Shown piece by piece: positions 1 through 6,260 of a DNA stretch of 12,683 nucleotides; within the stretch, counting starts at the first letter, position 1, and each line of letters begins with the position of its first letter. A program made the translations under genes and the position numbers. The notes beneath the pieces were generated by a model, which worked only from the letters and a program-made list of their open reading frames with translations, was not told where the DNA came from and did no database searches. The stretch is from Chlorobiota bacterium (lineage in GTDB: Bacteria; Bacteroidota; Bacteroidia; Bacteroidales; JAADGE01), in assembly GCA_030592825.1 (NCBI GenBank), contig JAUVIG010000069.1:1-12683 (forward strand), given 5' to 3'.

Positions 1-2487
1 ATCAGAAAGGCCTTTATTACTTTCAAAAAATACTGATTGCTCTATCATATTTGATTCAATTCTGCCTTTACTGAATGCAGATATTTGGATACTGTTTTCA
101 CCCGGTATAAGCAAAAGTTGAATTGATTCATGATTTCTTTTTCCTCTTTTAATTTTTTTTGACCCGGAATAGTCATGAATAATCCGTTTTCCGTTTTGCA
201 TTACTTTTATTTCATCAATGCCTCCTCCATTGTCAACCAATTGAAATTCAATTTCCAAAATATCTTTTTTTAAAACTGAATCATTGAAAAATGTATTGAA
301 TTTTATACTTGGGGGCGGTGATTTTTGCAAATAATCATTTAAATTCATATTTTCATTAATCAAGCCTCTTGTTTGATAAGCATGTTGTAACAATCCGGGT
401 CGATAAAAGTCTTCAAAAAATTGATTAACATTGTATGTTTGCATTCCTTTAATATAAAAGATGTATTTTTTTGCTCCGGCATTTCCGTCAAAAAAACCAC
501 CTCTTGCTTTTATAAACCAATTATTTCTTGAAAGTTGATAATATGTATATATAATTTTAGCATTTATTATTTCCCACACTTTAACGACACCCTCAATACT
601 GCAAGAAATTAAAGATTGGTTATCGGGTGTTAATTGAAGAGAAGTTACGGCAGAATTATGTCCTTTAAAAACTTTTAATACCTTACCGGTTGCAGCATTC
701 CACATTTTGATATTACCGTCGGAACCTCCTGTAAAAATAAATTTTCCGTAGTTGGAATATGCAACGGAATGAATTTGACCTTGTTTAGGATTTATTTTTT
801 TGAGTTGAAAACCGGAAATAAGATCCCAAATGCTGACTTTCCCGTCCCAAGAACCTGAAACCATGGTTTTCCCGTCAGGACTGAAATCAAAAGAAGAAAC
901 AACATCTGTATTACCGACAAAGCGTCTGAACAATTCTCTTGAGTCTATTTCCCATAAAGAGAAGTTTTTATCCAAACCTCCGGTAACAATATAATTTCCG
1001 AATGAAGAAAAGTCAGAACAAAATGCTTTTACGTCTTTAAAGAATTTCTCTTCCTCTCCGGTTTCAACATTCCAAATACAGGCATTGCCGTCCCAACTGC
1101 TTGATAATAATTTTGTTCCGTCATCGTTAAAGTGAATTGAGAAAATCATATTACGATGTCCTTTAAAGGTCTTAATTAATTTTCCGTTTTGAGAATCCCA
1201 TAATTTAATTTTATTGTCGCTGCTTCCGGTTGCAATTAGTTTACTGTCGGGTGAAAAATCAAAACATATAATTGCTGCTGAATGACCTTTTAGGTTATAA
1301 ACTGTTCTTCCTGTTTCAAAATCTAATACTTTTGCAATGGAATCTTTTTTTCCAATAATTAATAATTTCCCGTCCGGACTTAATTTTACGTTTGTTTTCC
1401 TGTCAAAGTAAGTTTTTGCATAGTACTCCCAATAACTTTCTTGGTCTAAATCTGTTCCTTGGTTGCTTGTATTGACATATCCTACGAAAGTTCTCACAAG
1501 TTTTCCGGTTGAAGTTTTTCTTAAAGTAGCTGTTCCGTCATCACTTGCAGTTAAAAAATAATTTCCGTCAGGGCTGAAACCTGCAAAATTGATTTCTTTT
1601 TCATGAGCTTTTACAGTTCTTATTTTCTTTCCGGAATCTTTATTAAATAATTGAACTGAATTTTCATCTGATATAAGAATGTATTTTCCGTTTGAACTGA
1701 TATCAACTGAAGTTACATCTTCTTGTTTTTCAATATATGTTCTTACTTTCTTAGCTGTTTTTAAATTCCAAAGAACCAAAGGACCGTTTCGGGAACCTGA
1801 TATTACATAGTTTTCATCAGGAGTATATTTTGCATAAGTTCCGCATCCGCCGCATGAACCTTTTTCAACAGATTTTAATATCATCTTTTTTTCTCCTGTT
1901 TCAAAATCAAAAATAACAGCTTTTCTGTTGTCTTCAGATACCAGAATATCTTTATTATCTTTGCTGATTTGCACTTTAATTCCGGTTCCGAGACCTTTAT
2001 CCGGACTTACTTTAAGCTCTCGTATAAAATTACCGCTTTCAGTTTCAAATATTTTAGCTCTGAACTCATATCCTCCTATTACGATGTATTTACCTTCGGA
2101 AGTAAAGTCAATAGTTGTTACACGGTCTTTAACTTTAAAAGTTCTTATTAATTCTGCATTTTCAATATTCCAAAGTTTAACTGTATTATCTGTACTTCCG
2201 GTTGCAATGAATTTACCGTCGGGAGTAAAACATAATGCTTGGACGGTTCCTTCATGTCCGAGAAAAGTTCTCATTTCTCTGCCGGTAGCAATTTCCCATA
2301 GTTTTGCAGTTTTATCTCTTCCTCCTGTTATAAGAAATTTTCCGTCAGGACTGAATGCTGCAATTTTTACTGCTCCGAGGTGCCCTCTTTGAATAACAGT
2401 TTCCAATTCTTGTTCTTGTGCATCAACAATTGATGTTAATGAGAATAAAAATATAATTACGAAGAAAATGTTTTTTAGGTTTTTCAT
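1..2487 (-). CDS. Exported WD40-repeat protein, C-terminus cut by window edge (likely WD40-caspase type)
   Basis: The frame stays open for 829 codons and runs off the left edge, so the C-terminus is missing. Residues 1-23 form a signal peptide (hydrophobic core, ending VDA before Q24), so the protein is exported. Fourteen WD-like units can be counted, with signatures such as FSPDGKFLITGG and KLWNIE: seven at about 35-335 and seven at about 361-649, which suits two seven-bladed beta-propellers joined by a Tyr/Asp-rich linker. A CGGC motif lies at 212-215. Residues 650-829 (WFIKARGGFFDGNAG, then NGGGIDEI and a PGEN turn) resemble the linker and Ig-like segment that, as I recall, precedes the peptidase C14 (caspase) domain in many Bacteroidota WD40-caspase proteins. 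The caspase part is inferred, not seen. The start at 2487 is fixed by the leader and by a well-placed promoter. Confidence 0.88.
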   Translation of the reverse strand, partial: MKNLKNIFFVIIFLFSLTSIVDAQEQELETVIQRGHLGAVKIAAFSPDGKFLITGGRDKTAKLWEIATGREMRTFLGHEGTVQALCFTPDGKFIATGSTDNTVKLWNIENAELIRTFKVKDRVTTIDFTSEGKYIVIGGYEFRAKIFETESGNFIRELKVSPDKGLGTGIKVQISKDNKDILVSEDNRKAVIFDFETGEKKMILKSVEKGSCGGCGTYAKYTPDENYVISGSRNGPLVLWNLKTAKKVRTYIEKQEDVTSVDISSNGKYILISDENSVQLFNKDSGKKIRTVKAHEKEINFAGFSPDGNYFLTASDDGTATLRKTSTGKLVRTFVGYVNTSNQGTDLDQESYWEYYAKTYFDRKTNVKLSPDGKLLIIGKKDSIAKVLDFETGRTVYNLKGHSAAIICFDFSPDSKLIATGSSDNKIKLWDSQNGKLIKTFKGHRNMIFSIHFNDDGTKLLSSSWDGNACIWNVETGEEEKFFKDVKAFCSDFSSFGNYIVTGGLDKNFSLWEIDSRELFRRFVGNTDVVSSFDFSPDGKTMVSGSWDGKVSIWDLISGFQLKKINPKQGQIHSVAYSNYGKFIFTGGSDGNIKMWNAATGKVLKVFKGHNSAVTSLQLTPDNQSLISCSIEGVVKVWEIINAKIIYTYYQLSRNNWFIKARGGFFDGNAGAKKYIFYIKGMQTYNVNQFFEDFYRPGLLQHAYQTRGLINENMNLNDYLQKSPPPSIKFNTFFNDSVLKKDILEIEFQLVDNGGGIDEIKVMQNGKRIIHDYSGSKKIKRGKRNHESIQLLLIPGENSIQISAFSKGRIESNMIEQSVFFESNKGLSD

Positions 2488-2509
2488 ATTTTAGTTTTTA
2501 AAATTTATT

Positions 2510-2540
2510 CAAATATAAACTGTTTGATTGGTTATTCAAA
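2510..2540 (-). promoter_or_regulatory. Bacteroidota-type promoter for the WD40 gene
   Basis: On the minus strand TTTG (2540-2537) is followed after 19 bases by TATATTTG (2517-2510), an exact match to the TTTG / TAnnTTTG pattern of the Bacteroidota primary sigma factor. Transcription would start near 2504, leaving a short leader before the ATG at 2487. Confidence 0.7.
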
Positions 2541-2566
2541 ATATTGATTATTTATTCAAAATATTG
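2532..2566. repeat. Two direct repeats of TTATTCAAAATATTG, 20-bp period
   Basis: TTATTCAAAATATTG occurs at 2532-2546 and exactly again at 2552-2566. A shorter related copy, TTATTCAAATAT, starts at 2505. The first full copy covers the -33 box of the WD40 gene promoter, so these could be binding sites for a regulator on one face of the helix (about two turns apart). They could also be chance repeats in AT-rich DNA. Confidence 0.5.
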
Positions 2567-2605
2567 TAAATTAATTTGTTATTTTTCTTAACATGATTTT
2601 TGGTT

Positions 2606-2670
2606 CTCTCCGGATAGCTTATTCACCGCACTGCCGTACGGTGTTACAAATATGTCAATCCTAACGGATT
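2606..2670. repeat. GC-richer intergenic block with two inverted repeats, possible dispersed repeat
   Basis: This block is clearly richer in G and C than its surroundings. It holds CACCG...CGGTG at 2624-2643 enclosing the palindrome CCGTACGG (2634-2641), and a small hairpin AATCC-TAAC-GGATT at 2657-2670. The latter lies just after the stop of the C69 peptidase gene on the minus strand and could stall transcription, but no T-run follows it. Its look suggests a dispersed intergenic repeat; only a genome-wide search can tell. Confidence 0.4.
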
Positions 2671-2672
2671 TA

Positions 2673-4106
2673 TTATTCATTTTGAGAATGTTTTAAAACC
2701 CTTTGAAAAAAGGAATTACAATATGGTGTTAATATTTTTTTTACATCGTCGGGATATGATTCATACACTTCTAATGCTGATTTTTCAAGTTTATTTTGGT
2801 TTGATTTCAATTCGTTTTCAATTTTTATTTTGAATTTTTTTGCTTCTTCAATTCTTTTGGGATAATTACTTTCAATAAAATCTATATATTTTGCAAAAAT
2901 GTAATAAGCATGATTAGGATAATCTTTTAAATTATTTTTATCATTCTGAAAATGTATGTCTTCACAAGCTTCTACAGTAGAAAGTCTGTATGATTCATGT
3001 GTATTTTTTATACAGAGATAAATCGGAATATATGGGTTTATACATCCGTTATACGGACATATCCACATTAAAGAGCCTATTTCATTAGGCATATTCGAAC
3101 GAAGTTGAGCAATAAAACTGAATTGTGTGCTTTTAGTGCATACAGGTCTGACATTGTTTTCATGCGGGTTATTGTTTGCAGGTAAATTGTAATAATCTGT
3201 CTTTTCGTGATGATTTGATAAAATTGATTTAATATCTTCCAATGTAACTTTTTTTTCAGGTTTGAAAGAGAAGGGTAATATATCATTTTTGCTGAAATGA
3301 TTATCTTGAAAATGATTTAAACCGGAAAGATGTCGAGGGATATTCCATTCTCCGATGTTTGTAAGCGAGTCTCCGTATACTTCTCTGAAATTGAATTCTT
3401 TTTGAGTATCATACCATCCTCTTTTTATTGCATATTCAATGATGTCCGGAGAAGAAAGAAAGTTTAGGGTATCCTTTAAATCAACTTTTTGAATAGTATA
3501 ATAATTTGGAATAATTGCAACTTGATTATCCGGTATTCTTTGAGCAATCCAGTGTTTGCCTTTTACAACTGCCAGCACCCAAGCTTCATTTTTATCAGCA
3601 ATGCAATATGTTCTTCCGGAAGATTCATAACCGTGTTCTTCAATAAGTTTACCTCCGAGTTTTACAGCTTCTTTTGCATTACCGGCTCTTTCTGCCAAAA
3701 TTCTTCTGAAATAACAGCCGATATTTCCGGTTGCCGTATCTTCTTTTGATTTACATGCATTTGAACAAATCACAAGGGAATGTTCGTTTAAATATGCATC
3801 TCCGAATTTTTCTCCTGTAACTTGAAAACGCAAGTAAGAATTGGTTTTATTAACTTGCTTTATTTGTGTTCCGTTTAATAAAGTTGTTGAATCGTTTTTA
3901 TATTTCCTTGCAGGCACTTTAAACCAATTAACAAGCATTTCACCACTGTCATCTTCATTATGACCTACCAAAACAGAACCGTCAAAACTTGCATCTTTTC
4001 CGGCTGTAATTGTGTAACAATCAGGTTGTTCTTGAGCAAATACAGCTCCTGATATTAAGATAAATACTATAGTTTTAATAAATACTTTCATAGACCAATA
4101 ATTCAT
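2673..4106 (-). CDS. Secreted C69-family dipeptidase (Ntn-hydrolase fold)
   Basis: C69 (formerly U34) enzymes are Ntn hydrolases that cleave dipeptides, using an N-terminal cysteine exposed by processing. The protein has a signal peptide at about residues 6-24 (ending VFA before QEQ), so it acts outside the cytoplasm. C30 in DCYTITAGKDAS is the likely nucleophile, followed by DGS (42-44) and GHNEDD (48-53). Residues 130-205 carry the family pattern: RRILAERAGNAKEAV, LIEEHGYESSG, IADKNEAW, GKHWIAQRIPDNQVAIIPN. The length, 477 residues, is usual for the family. The end (about 415-460) is lysine- and glutamate-rich and probably helical. Two starts are possible, at 4106 and at 4091 (M6); the second gives a more typical leader, the first has A-rich sequence in front. 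The gene is divergent from the dehydrogenase at 4225, sharing 118 bp. Confidence 0.9.
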   Translation of the reverse strand: MNYWSMKVFIKTIVFILISGAVFAQEQPDCYTITAGKDASFDGSVLVGHNEDDSGEMLVNWFKVPARKYKNDSTTLLNGTQIKQVNKTNSYLRFQVTGEKFGDAYLNEHSLVICSNACKSKEDTATGNIGCYFRRILAERAGNAKEAVKLGGKLIEEHGYESSGRTYCIADKNEAWVLAVVKGKHWIAQRIPDNQVAIIPNYYTIQKVDLKDTLNFLSSPDIIEYAIKRGWYDTQKEFNFREVYGDSLTNIGEWNIPRHLSGLNHFQDNHFSKNDILPFSFKPEKKVTLEDIKSILSNHHEKTDYYNLPANNNPHENNVRPVCTKSTQFSFIAQLRSNMPNEIGSLMWICPYNGCINPYIPIYLCIKNTHESYRLSTVEACEDIHFQNDKNNLKDYPNHAYYIFAKYIDFIESNYPKRIEEAKKFKIKIENELKSNQNKLEKSALEVYESYPDDVKKILTPYCNSFFQRVLKHSQNE

Positions 4107-4151
4107 TTGTTGTAAAACAATATATAAAATTTCAAAATATAACTTAACTCA

Positions 4152-4182
4152 TTGTTAATTTATTTAAGAATTTATAAATTTA
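4152..4182 (+). promoter_or_regulatory. Probable promoter of the dehydrogenase gene
   Basis: TTG (4152-4154), 20 bases, then TAAATTTA (4175-4182), which matches TAnnTTTG at seven of eight positions. The predicted start of transcription lies near 4189, about 35 bases before the ATG at 4225. The minus-strand peptidase shares this 118-bp region; on its side only an off-length TATATTTTG is visible. Confidence 0.4.
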
Positions 4183-4224
4183 CGAAATTTTAATAACTTT
4201 CAAAATCAAATAAATTAAATTAAT

Positions 4225-5418
4225 ATGTCAAAAAGAACTATTGTAACGATGCCGGGAGACGGAATAGGAAAAGCCGTTCTCGATGAAACATTAAGAGTAT
4301 TGGATGCTGCAGGATTTGAAGCTGATTATGTTGAAGGAGATATTGGATGGGAATTCTGGAAAAAAGAAGGGGATCCGCTTCCGCAAAGGACTCTTGATTT
4401 AATTGCAAAACATAAAATTGCATTGTTTGGTGCCATTACTTCAAAACCAAAAGACGAAGCCTTTGAAGAATTAGCTCCTGAATTGAAAGAAAAAGGCTTG
4501 GTATATTCAAGCCCGATAGTGGGATTACGTCAACATTTTAATTTAGAGATTTGCGCTCGCCCTTGTAAAACATATAAATGTAATCCGTTAAATTTTATTA
4601 AAAGAGGTAAAGACGGAGATATTGTAGAGCCTATGGTTGATGTTGTCATTTTCCGTCAAAATACGGAAGGTTTATACGGCGGTGTTGAATGGAGCAATCC
4701 TGATGCAAAAGTTTATGATGCTTTGATGTCGCATCCGAAGTTTAAAAAGAATTTCGGCCATGTACCGGTAGAAGAAGTATCTGTTTCTACAAGGATTTTC
4801 TCAAAAGAAAGAACCGAAAATATTTTACGTGCTGCATTTGATCACGCAAAAGAATACGGCTATAAATCTGTTACATTATGCGAAAAGCCGAATGTAATCA
4901 GAGAAACTTCCGGAATGATGTATAAAATGGCATTGGAAATTCAAAAAAATGATTATCCTGAAATTGAACTTTGGAACACTAATATTGATGCTCAAATGAT
5001 GTGGTTAACAAAGGTTCCGGAAGATTACGGAGTAATTGTTGCCGGAAATATGTTTGGAGATATTGTTTCTGACGGTTTTGCAGGATTAATCGGAGGTCTT
5101 GGTTTTGCTTGCAGTGCACAATGGTCAAAAGACGGTATTGCTGTTTTTGAACCAACACACGGCTCTGCTCCTAAATATGCCGATTATGATACATCAATTG
5201 TAAACCCAATGGCAATGATAGAATCAGCTTGTATGATGCTTGATTTCATTAATGAAAAAGAAATTGCCGTAAAAATCAGAAAAGCTCTTGCAGATGTGAT
5301 TGAAGAAGGAAAGGTCAAAACTTATGATATGATGAAAATGAGAGGTAAAGCTGATGTTGTTAAAAACGGTGCAGCTTCTACGAAAGAAATGGCTGATGCT
5401 GTTATTGCGAAATTGTAA
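4225..5418 (+). CDS. Isocitrate/isopropylmalate dehydrogenase family protein, probably NADP-dependent isocitrate dehydrogenase
   Basis: Metal-dependent beta-decarboxylating dehydrogenase, 397 residues, cytoplasmic. Visible motifs: PGDGIG (10-15); substrate arginines R102, R112 and R144; FRQNTEGLYGGVEW (143-156) with Y151; catalytic K221; metal-binding D255, D279 and D283 within the family signature GNMFGDIVSD...AGLIGGLG (274-293). In HGSAPKYAD (312-320) the Lys-Tyr pair sits where E. coli isocitrate dehydrogenase has K344-Y345, residues that favour NADP over NAD; this points to isocitrate and the TCA cycle. However, the substrate loop reads SSPIVGLR rather than the RSLNVALR of E. coli, so isopropylmalate or a related acid is not excluded. 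I see no leucine or TCA genes beside it. Its own terminator follows at 5604-5647, beyond an inserted element. Confidence 0.9.
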   Translation: MSKRTIVTMPGDGIGKAVLDETLRVLDAAGFEADYVEGDIGWEFWKKEGDPLPQRTLDLIAKHKIALFGAITSKPKDEAFEELAPELKEKGLVYSSPIVGLRQHFNLEICARPCKTYKCNPLNFIKRGKDGDIVEPMVDVVIFRQNTEGLYGGVEWSNPDAKVYDALMSHPKFKKNFGHVPVEEVSVSTRIFSKERTENILRAAFDHAKEYGYKSVTLCEKPNVIRETSGMMYKMALEIQKNDYPEIELWNTNIDAQMMWLTKVPEDYGVIVAGNMFGDIVSDGFAGLIGGLGFACSAQWSKDGIAVFEPTHGSAPKYADYDTSIVNPMAMIESACMMLDFINEKEIAVKIRKALADVIEEGKVKTYDMMKMRGKADVVKNGAASTKEMADAVIAKL

Positions 5419-5424
5419 TATTGC

Positions 5425-5454
5425 ATTGTTGCATTGCTGAATTGTTACATTGTT
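5425..5454 (+). repeat. Octamer tandem repeats (ATTGYTNN)
   Basis: Directly after the dehydrogenase stop, ATTG recurs at 5425, 5433, 5441 and 5449, giving units ATTGTTGC, ATTGCTGA, ATTGTTAC and ATTGTT. A further ATTGTTAG unit begins at 5587, right after the 132-bp palindromic element, so the element interrupts this small array. Confidence 0.6.
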
Positions 5455-5586
5455 GAGTCTACTCCGAAAAGTAATATTACGCATAAAGAAGGTGCATGGC
5501 AACTTTCTTAATTAACTGATTATATGCCTAATAATTTTTTGACTTTTTGCAAAATCAGTTGCCTTGCACCTTTTCGGAGTGGACTC
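5455..5586 (+). mobile_element. 132-bp nested inverted-repeat element, copy 1 (MITE-like)
   Basis: The ends are inverted repeats: GAGTC-T-ACTCCGAAAAG (5455-5471) and, on the other strand, GAGTC-C-ACTCCGAAAAG (5586-5570). Inside lies a second inverted pair, GGTGCATGGCAACT (5491-5504) against GGTGCAAGGCAACT (5570-5557, minus strand). On the left a 19-base insert (5472-5490) separates outer and inner arms, while on the right they abut. ATTGTT flanks both sides (5449-5454 and 5587-5592), as expected of a target duplication, although the local octamer repeat weakens this. A second copy in opposite orientation lies at 12273-12404, also 132 bp and with the same asymmetric insert. It has no coding capacity; non-autonomous transposition is inferred. 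Confidence 0.8.
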
Positions 5587-5603
5587 ATTGTTAGATTTTT
5601 AAT

Positions 5604-5647
5604 ATCCTTGTCCAAAATTAAAAATATTGAACAAGGATTTGTTTTTT
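5604..5647 (+). terminator. Rho-independent terminator after the dehydrogenase gene
   Basis: ATCCTTGT (5604-5611) pairs with ACAAGGAT (5631-5638). After a one-base mismatch the stem continues as CAA (5613-5615) with TTG (5627-5629), and TTTGTTTTTT follows. It probably ends the dehydrogenase transcript; the 132-bp element lies between the gene and this hairpin. The T-run overlaps the -33 box of the next promoter. Confidence 0.65.
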
Positions 5648-5669
5648 ATAATATAAGTACGTATATTTG
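5638..5669 (+). promoter_or_regulatory. Promoter of the yefM-yoeB operon
   Basis: TTTG (5638-5641), 20 bases, TATATTTG (5662-5669): an exact match to the Bacteroidota promoter consensus. Transcription would begin near 5676, inside the cluster of GTAC operator motifs, about 22 bases before the antitoxin ATG at 5698. Confidence 0.75.
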
Positions 5670-5679
5670 TACGTGTACA
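5656..5679 (+). promoter_or_regulatory. Putative YefM-YoeB operator (TGTACA-type motifs)
   Basis: Three GTAC-centred hexamers follow each other: AGTACG (5656-5661), TGTACG (5668-5673) and TGTACA (5674-5679). The E. coli YefM-YoeB complex is known to bind TGTACA cores spaced 12 bp centre to centre. Here the first two are exactly 12 bp apart and the third is 6 bp further. The motifs straddle the -7 box and the predicted transcription start, the right place for autorepression. Confidence 0.6.
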
Positions 5680-5697
5680 ATAACTTAATAAGATAAA

Positions 5698-5952
5698 ATG
5701 ATAGCAGCAAACTTTACAGAATTCAGAACAAGTTTAAAAAAATATCTTGATACTGTTGAAAATAATCATGAAACATTGATTATTAAAAGAGGTTCCGGAA
5801 CCGGAACTGTTGTAATTTCTTTAGATGAATATAATTCAATAATGGAAACAGTTCATTTGTTAAGCTCAAAAGCTAATGCTGACAGATTGCATGAATCAAT
5901 ACAGCAAATGAAAGGCGGACAAATTGTTGAAAAAGATTTAATAGAGGAATAA
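5698..5952 (+). CDS. yefM: YefM-family antitoxin (Phd/YefM)
   Basis: 84 residues, the usual length. The antitoxin neutralises the YoeB ribonuclease made by the next gene and, with it, represses their promoter. The N-terminal half is the Phd/YefM dimerisation and DNA-binding fold (NFTEFRTSLKKYLDTVENNHETLIIKR, continuing TVVISLDEYNSIMET), closely following E. coli YefM (ILITR...VLMSLEEYNSLEET). The C-terminal part (about 52-84: LLSSKANADRLHESIQ, then EKDLIEE) matches the toxin-binding tail. Its stop overlaps the toxin start by one base (TAATG), so the two are translationally coupled. A consensus promoter and GTAC motifs stand directly upstream. Confidence 0.95.
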   Translation: MIAANFTEFRTSLKKYLDTVENNHETLIIKRGSGTGTVVISLDEYNSIMETVHLLSSKANADRLHESIQQMKGGQIVEKDLIEE

Positions 5953-6212
5953 TGAAGATAACTTTTTCAAAAAATGCGTGGGAGGATTATATTTCTTGGC
6001 AAACAGATGATAAAAAAATGACTAAAAAGATTAACGTACTGATAAAAGATATAATGAGGACACCTTTTGAAGGAAAAGGAAAACCGGAAACTTTAAAATA
6101 TGATTTATCAGGTTTTTGGTCAAGAAGAATTGACAGAGAACACAGACTTGTTTACCAAGTTGAACAAAATGAAATTCTAATTTACAGTTGTAGGTATCAC
6201 TATGATAAATAA
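5952..6212 (+). CDS. yoeB: YoeB toxin, ribosome-dependent mRNA endonuclease
   Basis: 86 residues against 84 in E. coli YoeB, two extra residues (DK) at the end. YoeB enters the ribosomal A site and cuts mRNA, blocking translation when free of YefM. All known active-site residues are present at the same numbers as in E. coli: E46 (in TPFEGKGKPE), R65 (in EHRLVY), H83 and Y84 (in CRYHY). The core KKINVLIKD...LSGFWSRRI is almost unchanged, so the toxin should be active. It overlaps the antitoxin stop by one base. The next gene, an RNA ligase, starts only 48 bases downstream on the same strand with no visible terminator, so read-through is possible. Confidence 0.96.
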   Translation: MKITFSKNAWEDYISWQTDDKKMTKKINVLIKDIMRTPFEGKGKPETLKYDLSGFWSRRIDREHRLVYQVEQNEILIYSCRYHYDK

Positions 6213-6260
6213 TTATAATTTCTATATCACAACTTTTATTTAAGCAAAAAAAAACAGATA

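Noticed and set aside
1928..2392. Open frames of up to about 150 codons on the plus strand
   Set aside because: They lie inside the minus-strand WD40 gene, whose repeats explain the sequence; no homology or leader is visible in them.
2657..2670. AATCC-TAAC-GGATT as terminator of the C69 peptidase gene
   Set aside because: Only a 5-bp stem and no following T-run; kept only as part of the GC-richer block.
5425..5454. CRISPR-like short repeats after the dehydrogenase gene
   Set aside because: The period is 8 bases with no spacers; it is a simple octamer repeat.
6213..6260. Separate promoter for the RNA ligase in the 48-bp gap after yoeB
   Set aside because: No TAnnTTTG match is present there, so none is annotated; a promoter inside yoeB cannot be excluded.
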